Assembly: GCF_900091575.1 (NCBI RefSeq)
Contig: NZ_FMCR01000005.1
Span: 248,001-312,000, forward strand
Origin: Micromonospora saelicesensis
GTDB lineage: Bacteria > Actinomycetota > Actinomycetes > Mycobacteriales > Micromonosporaceae
Direction: 5' to 3'
DNA length: 64,000 nt
Shown here piece by piece: positions 25,606 through 34,550 of the stretch. The position numbers and the translations under genes are program-made. The notes beneath the pieces are model-generated. The model searched no databases. It saw nothing but the letters and a program-made list of their open reading frames with translations, and was not told where the DNA came from. Numbering within the stretch: the stretch's first letter is position 1; each line of letters begins with the position of its first letter.

Positions 25606-26055
25606 TCAGTTCACGTCTACAGTCACCCGCCATGGCAGCACCGGTGCGCCGCAGGGTATCTCGGGCGGGCAGACGTCCCGGTAGGAGGCCAGGCCGCCGC
25701 GGCCGGGCTGGACAGCCCGGTATGCGGCAGCGGTCGTGCCGGGCGGCGGAGGCGCCGGCAGCGGCAGGGCGACCATGACGTCGCCGCTGGCTTGGACTGG
25801 GGTCCACCAGTTGTACGGGTTGGGGTATCGCACCGGGTCTACGGCGAGCGTGACGTACAGCCGTTGCCACCGTCGCAGGCAGATGGTGCGCCCGTTGTCG
25901 GCCTGCCCGAGCTGGATCGGCCGACCGGTCGCATCGGTAGGCACGCAGCCGGTCGGTGTCAGCGGGTCGGCGGGAGCCGCCGAGCTGGCCGACGCCGGTG
26001 TGACGGCCAGCGCCGCGACGACGACCACGGCGGTGAAAAATGTTCTCGCGCGCAC
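25606..26055 (-). CDS. small secreted protein of unknown function
   Basis: A 149-residue protein with a clean signal peptide (MRARTFFTAVVVVAALAV, cleavage near ASA-S). The mature domain has Cys at GCVPTDATG, RTICLRRWQRL and a CPPEIPCG pair, enough for two disulfides. A PRYPNPYNWWTP-like aromatic stretch (YPNPYNWWTP) and Pro-rich loops follow. No known family recognised. GGAGGTTTCGTGC precedes the ATG. It stands alone between mobile scraps and a gene-poor kilobase. Confidence 0.7.
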   Translation of the reverse strand: MRARTFFTAVVVVAALAVTPASASSAAPADPLTPTGCVPTDATGRPIQLGQADNGRTICLRRWQRLYVTLAVDPVRYPNPYNWWTPVQASGDVMVALPLPAPPPPGTTAAAYRAVQPGRGGLASYRDVCPPEIPCGAPVLPWRVTVDVN

Positions 26056-27117
26056 GAAACCTCCTCCGCTGTAGTAACCAACATATCCGCCTGAGTCTAT
26101 CTTTCGGCGTACGTCTCATGAAGGGCAGAAGGGCCGCGCGGCTCCTATCCGAAATGCAGGCAATTCCGTGCCCCCATCCGACGCAAGAGCGGCCGAGGTG
26201 CGCGGCTGGATTACCGGGCATCGCCGGCTCGTACGGGGCAACACGCCGGCGTCGACGTCGCGACGTCCTGGGCTCCGGGTCGTGCTCGATGCTGGGCTGA
26301 GCGACCTGCTCGCAGGCAGCCCGGCGGGCCGGGCCGGCAACGGGCTTCGGTGGCCACCTCGGAAATGCTCGAACGCGAGTTCATCAACGTCGTAAGTCGC
26401 CGGCCGGATGCCGTGTGGTCGTTGAGAGACTTCCCGCGACGTGCCTGGCTGCGAGAACAGGCTGGCGGAAGCGAGCTCTTCAACGGTTCCCACCGAGCGG
26501 CGGCCTTGTCGGTGGCGGCAGTAGTGATCGTGAAACTCTACGGATCCTGGCTGGTCCTCTGAGACGACCTCCTGCCGGAGTATCCCGCTGACATCGCCGA
26601 GGCGGACGGGGCGATCGTGGCTGATGTCCCGGTCGCCTCGCATGTGGGCCGCCGATCCGTCGCGACCTCACCCCCGTGCCTGATCGGCCGATCTGCAGGA
26701 GGAACCGCAGACGCCGCGGCAACTGCTCGCCGCTGGCGTCGATGCCAGCGAGGTCGAGGTGCAGCCGGTGGGCGACAAATCGCAGCAGCCGCAATGTGAC
26801 CCGGTTCGGCTGGTGCAGAACGATCGCGTCCTGGCTCGGTAACCGAGTGACGACGCGATCGATCGGGCCGCGGCTACGACACCCTCCGTCGCCAACCCAG
26901 GTTCCGAACGTCGAGATCCCGGCTGCGGTGGAGTACTAGCCCGCTCACCGCTTTCCGCGTCCTCGGTGAGCCCGGTCAGCCACCCGGCGAGCGGCACCGA
27001 TTTGGTGCGGCGGCTGATCGCCCGAGGAAAGCAGCTTGTCGGGGCATTGCTCCGGCCGGGGGCGGGGGGAACGCTGAGGACGCCGGTACCCACCGGTCAC
27101 GTCCATGAGGGAGTGTC
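26056..27117. other. 1 kb without a supported gene
   Basis: Several overlapping open frames exist on both strands, but none has a recognisable motif or consistent coding composition. The right half includes the left copy of the 16-bp inverted repeat (26929-26944) and, in the last 170 bases, presumably the promoter of the CHAT module. Confidence 0.45.
26929..26944 (+). repeat. left copy of 16-bp inverted repeat bracketing the CHAT module
   Basis: TGGAGTACTAGCCCGC, found inverted at 31858-31873. The motif GCTGCGG(C)TGGAGTACTAG also occurs at 10722-10740. Confidence 0.6.
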
Positions 27118-27540
27118 ATGCCGGACGGAACGACCGATGAGGTCATGGTGCGGGCGGCGAGCACCGTTCGCGCGTACCTCGAGGATCTTCTGCCCGAGAG
27201 CGAGCGGGCGGCCTACGACGAGCAGTTGCTGGCCGTGCTGCGCCGGGCCGGCGAGGAGGACGTGGAGGACGAACTCGACCGGCTGCTCGAGTCGCAGCCA
27301 AGGGTGAACGACTGGGTCGCCGGCTTTCTCGAGTTCGGCCTGCCGGCCGATTCCCTTCGGTACGTCGAGCGCGGCGCCCGCCCGCCCGGCGAGCCGGCGC
27401 CACTTGCTCTCCCCGAGCTCTACGTCTGCCCGGTCGACGGGATCTACGCCAAATTTCTCCGGCTGGCCTACGAGTCGCCGGGCACCTGCCCCGACCATCC
27501 GGGCACCGTCCTGGTCCTCGCACCGGAGACGCGGGCATGA
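27118..27540 (+). CDS. small Cys-pair protein, first gene of the CHAT module
   Basis: A 140-residue protein. The N-terminal 95 residues are acidic and helical (TVRAYLEDLLPESERAAY, DELDRLLESQPRVND). The C-terminus has two Cys-Pro knuckles, YVCPVDG and GTCPDHPGTVL, like a small zinc ribbon or rubredoxin-like fold with only two visible Cys plus His. No named family was recognised. The stop overlaps the next start (ATGA), tying it to the membrane protein and the CHAT protein downstream. Its likely role is as an adaptor or sensor in that module; this is inference. Confidence 0.65.
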   Translation: MPDGTTDEVMVRAASTVRAYLEDLLPESERAAYDEQLLAVLRRAGEEDVEDELDRLLESQPRVNDWVAGFLEFGLPADSLRYVERGARPPGEPAPLALPELYVCPVDGIYAKFLRLAYESPGTCPDHPGTVLVLAPETRA

Positions 27541-28469
27541 ACGCCAAGTTCCTCGAAGGCCTCGCCGGCAAGTTATCCGAGCGCCTGGTGGCGGCGGTGC
27601 TGTCGCCCGCGTTCACCTTTCTGGGCATCGGTCTGCTGGCCTGGTTGTGGTCGCGGGGCTGGACCGCCGGGTGGGCGACGCTGGCCGCCTGGGTGGGCAA
27701 GCGGACCGCCGGGGAATCCCTGGTCCTGATCGTCGGCGTGCTGATCGGCGTCGTGGTGCTGGGCAGCCTGGCCGAGGCGCTGACCGTGCCGGTGATCCGG
27801 ATGCTGGAGGGCTACTGGCCGCGCTGGCTTGCCTTCGCCGGCTGGCCGTTGCGCAGATGGCACATCGGCCGGTTTCGGCGCCGGGAGCAACGGTTCCAGG
27901 CAGCGGCGCTGGCTGCACGCCCGGCTGAGGCGGCGGCGACGCTGCGGTGGGCGGCGACCCGGGCCGAGGACGCTCTCTACCGCTACCCGCCCGACGAGTC
28001 CCTGCTGTTGCCGACCCGGCTCGGCAACACGTTACGAGCATCGGAGATGCGGCCCTACTACAAGTACGGGCTGGACCCGGTGCGGTGCTGGAACCATCTG
28101 TGGCTGGTCCTGCCCGACTCGGCGCGCGCCGCGATCACCGAGGCCCGGAGCCGGCTTGATGCTGCCGCCGTCGCGGTCACGTTCAGCGTCGCGGTCGCGA
28201 TCTGGACGATCTGGGCGTGGTGGGCGTTGCCGCTCGCGCTGGTCGCGGCGGCCGTCGCCTACCGGGTCTACGCGATCGCCGCAGCCGAGGCCTACGGCGA
28301 CTTGGTCGAGGCGGCGTGCGACGTGTACCGGCCGGCGCTCTACTCCGCGCTGCGCTTTCAGTTGCCGCAGACCCCGGACGACGACCACGAACTGGCCGGC
28401 TTCGTCAACCGCTACCTCCAGACCGGCGCCCGTTCCAAGGACCGCATCTTCATGCGGCCGGCCAACTGA
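27537..28469 (+). CDS. membrane protein of the CHAT module
   Basis: A 310-residue protein with predicted helices near residues 18-40 (AVLSPAFTFLGIGLLAWLW) and 60-82 (LVLIVGVLIGVVVLGSL), and a hairpin near 205-245 (AVTFSVAVAIWTIWAWW, LPLALVAAAVAYRVYAI). Cytoplasmic parts contain RRWHIGRFRRREQRF and a conserved-looking PTRLGNTLRASEMRPYYKYG stretch. It is coupled to both neighbours by an overlap and a 19-base gap. It may anchor or be the target of the CHAT protease. Unknown family. Confidence 0.65.
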   Translation: MNAKFLEGLAGKLSERLVAAVLSPAFTFLGIGLLAWLWSRGWTAGWATLAAWVGKRTAGESLVLIVGVLIGVVVLGSLAEALTVPVIRMLEGYWPRWLAFAGWPLRRWHIGRFRRREQRFQAAALAARPAEAAATLRWAATRAEDALYRYPPDESLLLPTRLGNTLRASEMRPYYKYGLDPVRCWNHLWLVLPDSARAAITEARSRLDAAAVAVTFSVAVAIWTIWAWWALPLALVAAAVAYRVYAIAAAEAYGDLVEAACDVYRPALYSALRFQLPQTPDDDHELAGFVNRYLQTGARSKDRIFMRPAN

Positions 28470-28488
28470 GCTCCGAGGAGGAAGCGGC

Positions 28489-31400
28489 GTGGACCCCGAC
28501 CACCTCAACCGCGTCTTCAACCAGCTGCTGGCCGTCACCGACCCGGCCGGGATCCGGTCGTTGCTCGAGCAAAATCCGGAGGTACTGACCGATGAAGTGG
28601 AGGGGGCGCTGGCAGCCACGATCGAGAGCCTGACCGCTGCGGGCGACACCGAGGTACTGCCGGCGGCCGGGTGGATCGCCCGGCTGATCGCGTATTGCCG
28701 CATCGTCGGCGTGGACCGGTTCACGCGGGCCCTGGCGGCGGGTGACCGCCCGGATGCCGACGACCTCTTCCCCTCGGCTCAGGAGGCGCTCAACGGCTAC
28801 CAGGCCACGCGTGATCCGGATTTGCTCGACACCCTGGCCGATCTCGTCGCGTATGCCTACACCATCGAGCCGCCGGGCCCGCTCCAGGCCCTGTTCTCCG
28901 ACGCCATGGGCGTCGGGTGGCGGCGACACTTCCTCACCACCGGCGACGAGGCCGACCTAGTCCGCGCCGTGCGGGCGCTGCGTCTCGCGGTCGCGGACGC
29001 CGGCGAGAGCTCGCCCGCTCGGGGCACACATCTGAGCAATCTCGGTAATGTGCTGCGCACCGCGGCCTCGGCCGGTGGCTCGCCGGAGCTGCTCGCGGAG
29101 AGCGCCGAGGCTCAGCGGACCGCGCTAGCCGCCGTCTCCGGCGAGGAGTCCCACGCGGTCGCGGCGAACCTCGGCGCGTCGCTGATCGAGCTGTTCGCCC
29201 GCACCGGCGACCACGCCGCACTCGACGAAGCGGTAGAGGTCCTGACCTCAGCACGCAACGGGTCACCGGCTCGGTCGCAGGTCGGCCGGCTGATCCGGTC
29301 CAACCTGGCGCTGGCCCTCAGCCACCGCTACGACCTCGCGAGCGACGTGGACGACCTGTCTGCGGCGGTCGACGCCGCCGAGGCCGCGCTCGCCGGCCAG
29401 CCCGCGGACGATGCCGGGGCGACCCGCGAGCACATCCAACTCGCCACCGACCTGCGCCGGCGGTATCTGGTGCTCGGCGCCGACGCCGACATCGAACGCG
29501 CCATCTCGTTGCTCCGCGCCCGCTTCGCGAGGGGCAGCCTGGAGGCTGGCTTCGAGCTGGCGACGGCCCTTGAGGTGCGGTTCCGGCAGACCGGCAACCG
29601 CGAGGACCTCCACGAGGGGCGGGCGCTGCGGGAAGCAGCCGTCGCCGCGACCGCGGCCGAACCCCGCGCAAGTGCCCAGGCCCTCAACAACCTCGGTCTG
29701 GCCTACCGCAACGAGTTCGACCACAGCGACCGCCGCGGCCCGGCGGCGGACCTGATCACCCGCGCGATCGACTGTTTCGAAGACGCGCTCGCGGCGCTGT
29801 CCGAACAGGGCGAACCGGTGTACCCGGTGCAGGGCAACCTCGCGATGGCGCTGCTGATGAGGTACGAGCGGACGGGCGACCGACGGGACCTCGACCGGGC
29901 GGTCGGGCTGGAGGAAATGGCACTGGCCGCCACCCCGCCGGGGAGCCACGACCATGGAGTCCGGCTCGCCGAGCTCGCCTCTGCCCTGCGCGCTACGTCC
30001 GGGGCGGACGAATCGGCCGAGAGCGCGAGCCGGGCGGTCACGCTCATGGAGGAGGCGGTCCGGGTGATCGGCGGCTCACCGGTCCGCTTCGGGGTGATGC
30101 ACAATCTCGCCCTCGCCCTCCTCGAGCGGCACCGTCGGACCGGCGACACCGCGGATTTCGACCGTGCCGCCGAGCTCCTCCTCGTTAGCGTGACCGACGC
30201 GACGCGGCTCAGCCCCCGGGTGGCGGTGCAGAGCGGGATGGTGCTCGGCGGGCAGCTCCGTGAGCGGGATCGCTGGGCGGACGCCTCGCATGCGTACGCG
30301 CTCGCGATGACCGCGGCCCGCCGGCTGGTCGAGACTCAGTTGCGCTGGGACGACGCCAATTCCACCATTCGCATGCTGGGTCTCCTGCCTCAGCTCGCGG
30401 CATACACCCATGCACGGACGGGCAACGCCAGGGCCGCCGTCGCGACGATTGAGCGGGGCCGGGCCTACCTGCTGAACAGCATGCTCGACCGGCGGTTAGC
30501 CGACCTGCGCGACCTGGACGCGGCCGGCCAGGACACCCTCGCCGAAGAGTACCGGCGAGCGGTCGACCACCTGCGTTTCCTCGAGACCGCTACGGCCGAC
30601 CACCCGACGGTGGCCCCGGACCGGGCCGGCCTGATCGGCGAGATCCGGGCCGCCCGGCACGCCTTCGCCGAGGTGGTCGGGCGGGTCCGGGCCGTACCGG
30701 GGTTCGAGCGGTTCGCCGACGAGACCGGGGATCACGACGAAGCCGCGCCCATGCCGGTGGTCTATCTGGTCGCGGCCGAGCCCGGCGGTGTCGCGTTGAT
30801 CCGCCGGCCGGGGCAGACAGCGGGCGAGAGCCTGATCATCGACTGTCCCCGGCTCGGGTTCGTGGACGTCCTCGGGCAGGTCCAGACCTTTCTGGCCCGG
30901 CCCGCCTCGGCGGCGGACGACAGCGGGGCCTGGGCCCGGATTCTCGACGAGCTCACGCGCCGGCTCTGGGAGATCGCGATGGGCGCCGTGATCGCGGCCC
31001 TGACGCCGGGCGAGCGGGTGGTGCTGATCCCGGTCGGCCTGCTCTCGCTGCTGCCCTGGCATGCCGCCTGGCGCCCGGACGCCACCCGGGACCGGGTCTA
31101 CGCCCTCGACGAGCTGCGTATCAGCTACGCGCCGACCGCCCGGGTCCTGGCCGAGAACGCGCCCTCCGCCGGCCTCGGCAGCGAGCCGGCGACGCTGATC
31201 GTCGAACAGCCGGCGCCGGTCGATGCTCCGCCCCTGCCGCTGGCCGGCGTCGAGGCCGGCGGGGTCGGCGCCCGGTTCGCTCGGGTGACCCGGCGCCGCG
31301 GCGAGGGCGCGACCCGGGAGACGGTGCTGGATGACCTCGGCCGGCACGAGGTGGCTCACCTCATCTGCCACGGGTCGGTCGCGCTGGAGCACCCGCTCGA

Positions 31401-31866
31401 CACGTTCCTGCTCATGGCCGGGGACATCCCGATGACCATGCGGGACGTCCTGTCCCGGCCACACGACGGGTTGCACCTGGTGGTGCTGAGCGCGTGCGAC
31501 ACCGGCAGCTACTGGTTCGACAACCCGACCGAAGTGTTCAGCCTCGCGTCCGCGTTCCTCGGCGGCGGCGTGTCCGAGGTGATCGCGTCGCTGTGGCCGG
31601 TGCCGGACACCAGCACCACGCTGCTGATGAACGCGGTCTACCGGCTCTGGCGCGACGACGGCGAGTCACCGGCCGACGCGCTACGCCTCGGCCAGCAGTG
31701 GCTCCGCGAAAGCACGAACGAGGAGAAATTCGAGGCCTGCCCGGATGCCTTCGGCGCCGCAGTTCGCGCCCTCGCGCCCGCTGCCCGCCGGGTGTGGGGC
31801 CGGGCGCGGGCGCATCGCTCTCCGCTGCACTGGGCGGCCTTCGCCCATCACGGTTGGGCGGGCTAG
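28489..31866 (+). CDS. TPR-CHAT caspase-like protease protein
   Basis: An 1125-residue protein. Residues ~150-750 are tetratricopeptide-like helical repeats (for example LSNLGNVLRTAASAGG, LNNLGLAYRNEFDHSD, NLAMALLMRYERTGDRRDL). The C-terminal ~300 residues are a CHAT domain: LIPVGLLSLLPWHAA, catalytic His961 in VAHLICHGSV, and catalytic Cys1003 in LVVLSACDTGSYW, then SLASAFLGGGVSEVIASLWPV. CHAT proteins are clan CD peptidases (caspase/separase relatives), and TPR-CHAT enzymes act in bacterial immunity, for example with type III-E CRISPR. Here no CRISPR gene is present. GTG 28489 has GGAGGAAG upstream. The stop codon TAG lies inside the right inverted repeat at 31858. Confidence 0.88.
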   Translation: MDPDHLNRVFNQLLAVTDPAGIRSLLEQNPEVLTDEVEGALAATIESLTAAGDTEVLPAAGWIARLIAYCRIVGVDRFTRALAAGDRPDADDLFPSAQEALNGYQATRDPDLLDTLADLVAYAYTIEPPGPLQALFSDAMGVGWRRHFLTTGDEADLVRAVRALRLAVADAGESSPARGTHLSNLGNVLRTAASAGGSPELLAESAEAQRTALAAVSGEESHAVAANLGASLIELFARTGDHAALDEAVEVLTSARNGSPARSQVGRLIRSNLALALSHRYDLASDVDDLSAAVDAAEAALAGQPADDAGATREHIQLATDLRRRYLVLGADADIERAISLLRARFARGSLEAGFELATALEVRFRQTGNREDLHEGRALREAAVAATAAEPRASAQALNNLGLAYRNEFDHSDRRGPAADLITRAIDCFEDALAALSEQGEPVYPVQGNLAMALLMRYERTGDRRDLDRAVGLEEMALAATPPGSHDHGVRLAELASALRATSGADESAESASRAVTLMEEAVRVIGGSPVRFGVMHNLALALLERHRRTGDTADFDRAAELLLVSVTDATRLSPRVAVQSGMVLGGQLRERDRWADASHAYALAMTAARRLVETQLRWDDANSTIRMLGLLPQLAAYTHARTGNARAAVATIERGRAYLLNSMLDRRLADLRDLDAAGQDTLAEEYRRAVDHLRFLETATADHPTVAPDRAGLIGEIRAARHAFAEVVGRVRAVPGFERFADETGDHDEAAPMPVVYLVAAEPGGVALIRRPGQTAGESLIIDCPRLGFVDVLGQVQTFLARPASAADDSGAWARILDELTRRLWEIAMGAVIAALTPGERVVLIPVGLLSLLPWHAAWRPDATRDRVYALDELRISYAPTARVLAENAPSAGLGSEPATLIVEQPAPVDAPPLPLAGVEAGGVGARFARVTRRRGEGATRETVLDDLGRHEVAHLICHGSVALEHPLDTFLLMAGDIPMTMRDVLSRPHDGLHLVVLSACDTGSYWFDNPTEVFSLASAFLGGGVSEVIASLWPVPDTSTTLLMNAVYRLWRDDGESPADALRLGQQWLRESTNEEKFEACPDAFGAAVRALAPAARRVWGRARAHRSPLHWAAFAHHGWAG

Positions 31867-31873
31867 TACTCCA
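31858..31873 (-). repeat. right copy of 16-bp inverted repeat bracketing the CHAT module
   Basis: GCGGGCTAGTACTCCA is the exact reverse complement of 26929-26944. It contains the CHAT gene's TAG stop (31864-31866). Confidence 0.6.
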
Positions 31874-31903
31874 GCCGTACCTGATGAATGCCCGGACCGC
31901 TCA

Positions 31904-32236
31904 TCACGGTGGATGGTGCCGAGCACGCTGCGGACTTGCTTTGCTCCTGCGGCTCCGAGGTATGGCAGGTGTTGGCGTCACGCCTCGGGGCGGCGCGGTC
32001 AGCGCCGTTGCCTCAGCTCGGGTACGGCGCCGGGCCCGGTATTTGATCACGGTGTCCCACATCTGAAGCTTGTGCTGCGACTCCTGCGGCACCAGGAGCT
32101 GAACCAGTGCGATCACCGTGGTGCTGATGATGATGAGGATGGCGACCGCGAGTAGCGCACCCCAAGGCACGCCCACCATGTTGCCGAAAAACGACAAGAC
32201 ACTGGTGAAGCCGAGTCCACCGAGCACGCTCTTCAT
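31904..32236 (-). CDS. small single-helix membrane protein
   Basis: A 110-residue protein: a Gly/Phe-rich N-terminus (GGLGFTSVLSFFGNMVG), one strong transmembrane helix (ALLAVAILIIISTTVIALV), then a basic tail rich in Arg. The start overlaps the end of the HTH gene by four bases (ATGA at 32233-32236), so both come from one message. No family is recognised. The basic tail could face the cytoplasm and bind the HTH protein or nucleic acid. Confidence 0.55.
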   Translation of the reverse strand: MKSVLGGLGFTSVLSFFGNMVGVPWGALLAVAILIIISTTVIALVQLLVPQESQHKLQMWDTVIKYRARRRTRAEATALTAPPRGVTPTPAIPRSRRSKASPQRARHHPP

Positions 32237-32505
32237 GATGCCCCCACGGTGATTTTGTAGTCGGGAGCAGACTGCACGCGCTTGCGGAAACTGCTGAGCC
32301 GGCTTTCAACCGCCTTGACCGTCAGATTCAGTTCGGCGGCGATCTGGACCTGGGTCTTGCCGGCTGCGATCATCCCGAGGATCAGCTTGGTCATCGGCTG
32401 CGCCGTGTTGATCACCCGCTGCAGGTCTACGCGGAGGACTGCGAGGTCGGCGATGCTGGCCGTAAGCCGAGCGCCCACCTGGTCGAAGTCGATCTCTTCG
32501 GTCAC
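32233..32505 (-). CDS. HTH protein resembling sigma-70 region 4 / LuxR-type DNA-binding domain
   Basis: A 90-residue protein: an N-terminal helical segment (LAVLRVDLQRVINTAQP) followed by a helix-turn-helix of the GerE/sigma-4 pattern, MIAAGKTQVQIAAELNLTVK and AVESRLSSFRKRV. It lacks a sensor domain. Translational coupling to a membrane protein suggests a membrane-associated regulator pair, perhaps an orphan sigma/anti-sigma-like set; that is speculative. Confidence 0.6.
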   Translation of the reverse strand: MTEEIDFDQVGARLTASIADLAVLRVDLQRVINTAQPMTKLILGMIAAGKTQVQIAAELNLTVKAVESRLSSFRKRVQSAPDYKITVGAS

Positions 32506-32888
32506 CGCGAGCCGTTCCAGCTGCCGAGTTCGACGTCGACCTGATCGCCCCGCGCGATCTGACCTCCGGCGCCGTCCAGCTGCACCGCACCGGAACGCGC
32601 TGAACCGGTATCCGGCGCCGGCCGATCACGGCCGGCGCCGGACCCGGATCTACTTAGCGCGGAGTCGCTGCGGGTGGGCAGCGGCGTGTTTCTTGAGCGC
32701 ACAGATTTCGCAACAGCTTGCCGGACGCCGGATCGCCTTCCAGGGCGGCGTAGAGGAGGTGCATCCTCATCGGCTGCGGAGTGCTCGCCGTTGCTGCAGC
32801 CTCCGTGGCTATCGGCTCCCACCGTGAGTACTCGGCGTTCAGGCCGGCGTTGGTTGGGGCGGCTCCGAGATGCGGGCTTGTCAGACCG
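32506..32888. other. gene-poor stretch with a GC-rich hairpin
   Basis: A plus-strand scrap FDVDLIAPRDLTSGAVQLHR ending near 32603 looks like the tail of an unidentified protein. The strong hairpin at 32611-32642 follows it directly, as a terminator would. A minus-strand open frame to 32896 has no recognisable motif. Confidence 0.4.
32611..32642 (+). terminator. GC-rich 13-bp hairpin
   Basis: TCCGGCGCCGGCC and GGCCGGCGCCGGA with a GATCAC loop. It lies eight bases after the end of a truncated plus-strand frame and may be that lost gene's terminator. Confidence 0.5.
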
Positions 32889-33299
32889 TCAGGCATGTGC
32901 CGAGGCGCGCCAGAGGCGAAGTGCTCGGTAGCGGAGCGGCTGGGAGAGCTCGCACGAGTCCTTCATGTCGGCCAGGACGTCGAGCAGATCCCGGGTCGGC
33001 CATCCGGCGTCCAACCAATCGAGTGCCAGCGTCGGCCAGTGCTCCCCCCAAGCCGTGAGCGCGAACCGCGCGAGAGCGGGAAGCGGCGTGTCGGCAACAG
33101 GCACGTCGGGCAATGCCGCACTGACGTCGCTCGGGGTGCTCTCCAGCAGTGGCAACAACCACACGAGGCGGTCCCCGGCCGGGTAGACCAACCCGTCGGC
33201 AGCGCCCTGGATTAGCCAAGTGCCGACGCCATCCCGCACGAGGAGCAGGCCGTTGCTGATCCTGAGCGTCAGATAGGGACCATCGCCGGCAGAGCTCAT
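32889..33299 (-). CDS. hypothetical protein
   Basis: A 136-residue soluble protein (MSSAGDGPYLTLRISNGLL ... LALDWLDAGWPTRDLLDVLA). The frame is open further upstream to 33359. I start at ATG 33299 because the upstream codons look non-coding, but neither start has a good ribosome binding site. No family is recognised. Tryptophans and a regular hydrophobic pattern argue that it is a real gene, similar in style to small proteins of unknown function found in pairs with toxins or surface proteins. No partner is evident. Confidence 0.5.
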   Translation of the reverse strand: MSSAGDGPYLTLRISNGLLLVRDGVGTWLIQGAADGLVYPAGDRLVWLLPLLESTPSDVSAALPDVPVADTPLPALARFALTAWGEHWPTLALDWLDAGWPTRDLLDVLADMKDSCELSQPLRYRALRLWRASAHA

Positions 33300-33708
33300 A
33301 CCCAACAGGCTGCCATGCCTCGGTAAGGCGCGGCATCCGAGAAGACGGCCGGTTGTCACCGTCGTCGTCGGCGTTCTCCCGCGCGTCGATGCCGAAGTCG
33401 ATGAGTCAGAAGCTGTTACTTGACGGCGTTCAGTTCGTGGGGGAGAGCCGGCCTGTCTCGTCGCCGTGGGCGTTGAGAAGCACGAGAACGTTGCCGTCGA
33501 GACCGGCTCGTCTGGCCGTCGTGAGCCATTGGTCGATCGGTACGCTGTCGGCGCAGAACGCCAGCGTGGTTGGTCTTACGGTGGCGAGCAGGCTGCCGCC
33601 AGCAGCCGTAACCCATCGGCCGGCCTGGTCGTTGCAGCCGTCGGGTTGCGGGTGCGCTGCCGGACGTGTTGTCCAGGCTCGGATGCCGCCCGCCGGATCC
33701 GTATCGGT
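33300..33708. other. stretch without a supported gene
   Basis: About 400 bases. Open frames on both strands have no recognisable product. The composition is typical of decayed DNA between scars. Confidence 0.35.
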
Positions 33709-33978
33709 TGATCCGGCGGCTGCGGCACCAACACACCCGACACCCCGGCCGCCGCCCCGCCAGCGGCCACCGCCATATCGGCTGCCCCCGCGCCAGCCCA
33801 GGCGCCCGCAGAACCGCTCACCGCCGAACAGGTGCTCGGCAAACTGTCGGCGGCGAAAATCGGCCTCACTATCAAGCAGAAGGGCGGCAACGCCGAGCCG
33901 AAGCCGTACAGCCCCCAGGCCGTTCAGCGGCACTTCGACAACGCCCTGTGGACGTTCAGCACCCAAGCGCTGCGCATC
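33709..33978 (+). pseudogene. truncated lipoprotein gene cut by an IS21 relic
   Basis: The frame SGGCGTNTPDTPAAAPPAAT looks like a lipoprotein just at and after its lipid-attachment Cys. It continues EQVLGKLSAAKIGLTIKQKG and YSPQAVQRHFDNALWTFSTQ. The signal peptide is missing: a stop precedes SGGC in frame. The 3' side ends exactly at an IS21 terminus at 33979. The gene is broken at both ends. Confidence 0.6.
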
Positions 33979-34148
33979 TGTCGGCTCCGCCTGAAAACTG
34001 ACCACGTGGTTCCGGCTGAATCGGGACCACCTCCTGAAGCATCGGGAGGTGCTGAGCGTGGAGGACTGGGCGGAGATCCGGCGGCTGCGGCGGTCGAAGG
34101 GCATGGCGATTCAGGCCATCGCACGGCGGTTGAGGATGTATCGGAACA
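33979..34148 (+). mobile_element. left-end relic of an IS21-family element
   Basis: TGTCGGCTCCGCCTGAAAAC matches the right terminus of the complete IS21 at 16617 (read inward). It is followed by the start of an istA gene, MLSVEDWAEIRRLRRSKGMA and IQAIARRLRMYRNR. The element is cut off after about 170 bases, and repeat module B/C begins at 34149. The rest of the IS is not here. Confidence 0.8.
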
Positions 34149-34390
34149 GAGGTCGAAGTGGTCAGGCGTTGCTGCTCCCGGGATGACTGGCGCCGGCCGG
34201 CGTCTCGGGTCGACTAACGCGGCGCCTGCAGGGTGCTGCAGATCGACGTAAACGTTGCGGGTGAGCTTGCTGGAGTCCGCCGCAGTTCCGTCATCTGAGA
34301 CACCGGTCCCAGGGGCAACGCCCTGACCCTTCGGGCTGGTGCCTCTTCGGTGAACCCGAAGGCGCCAGCCTTGGCGCACCCCCGCGGAAG
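34149..34390 (+). repeat. dispersed repeat, modules B-C (copy 1)
   Basis: It starts GAGGTCGAAGTGGTCAGGCG, then CCGGCCGGCGTCTCGGGT, CTGCAGATCGACGTA, TTGCGGGTGAGCTTGCTGGA, TTCCGTCATCTGAGACACCG and GGGGCAACGCCCTGA. A hairpin CTTCGG-TGAAC-CCGAAG follows. Related copies are at 38967, 39111 and 55380. It is non-coding as far as can be seen. Confidence 0.7.
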
Positions 34391-34550
34391 CGGTAGGGCG
34401 GCGTCCGCACATGCCGATGAGCGTTCACTCGATCATCAAGCAACCGTGAACGGATATCTCTCCGATCACGGTCTCGATCTTGGGACAGCGGAGCGACTCG
34501 CCCAGCCGCTAGCATCGCGCTGATTCCCACTCCCCCTTACGGAGACCTCC
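34391..34550. promoter_or_regulatory. leader of the LPXTG protein gene
   Basis: 160 bases between the repeat and the ATG at 34551. GGAGACC just before the ATG is the ribosome binding site. No clear promoter hexamers were picked. Confidence 0.35.

Noticed and set aside
26116..27093. Overlapping open frames on both strands before the CHAT module
   Set aside because: No recognisable domain, signal peptide or ribosome binding site; compositions are typical of shadows.
31858..31926. Short HQVRLEY-ending frame as a RiPP precursor
   Set aside because: It shares only its last few codons with other copies, so a repeat or border motif is a simpler explanation.
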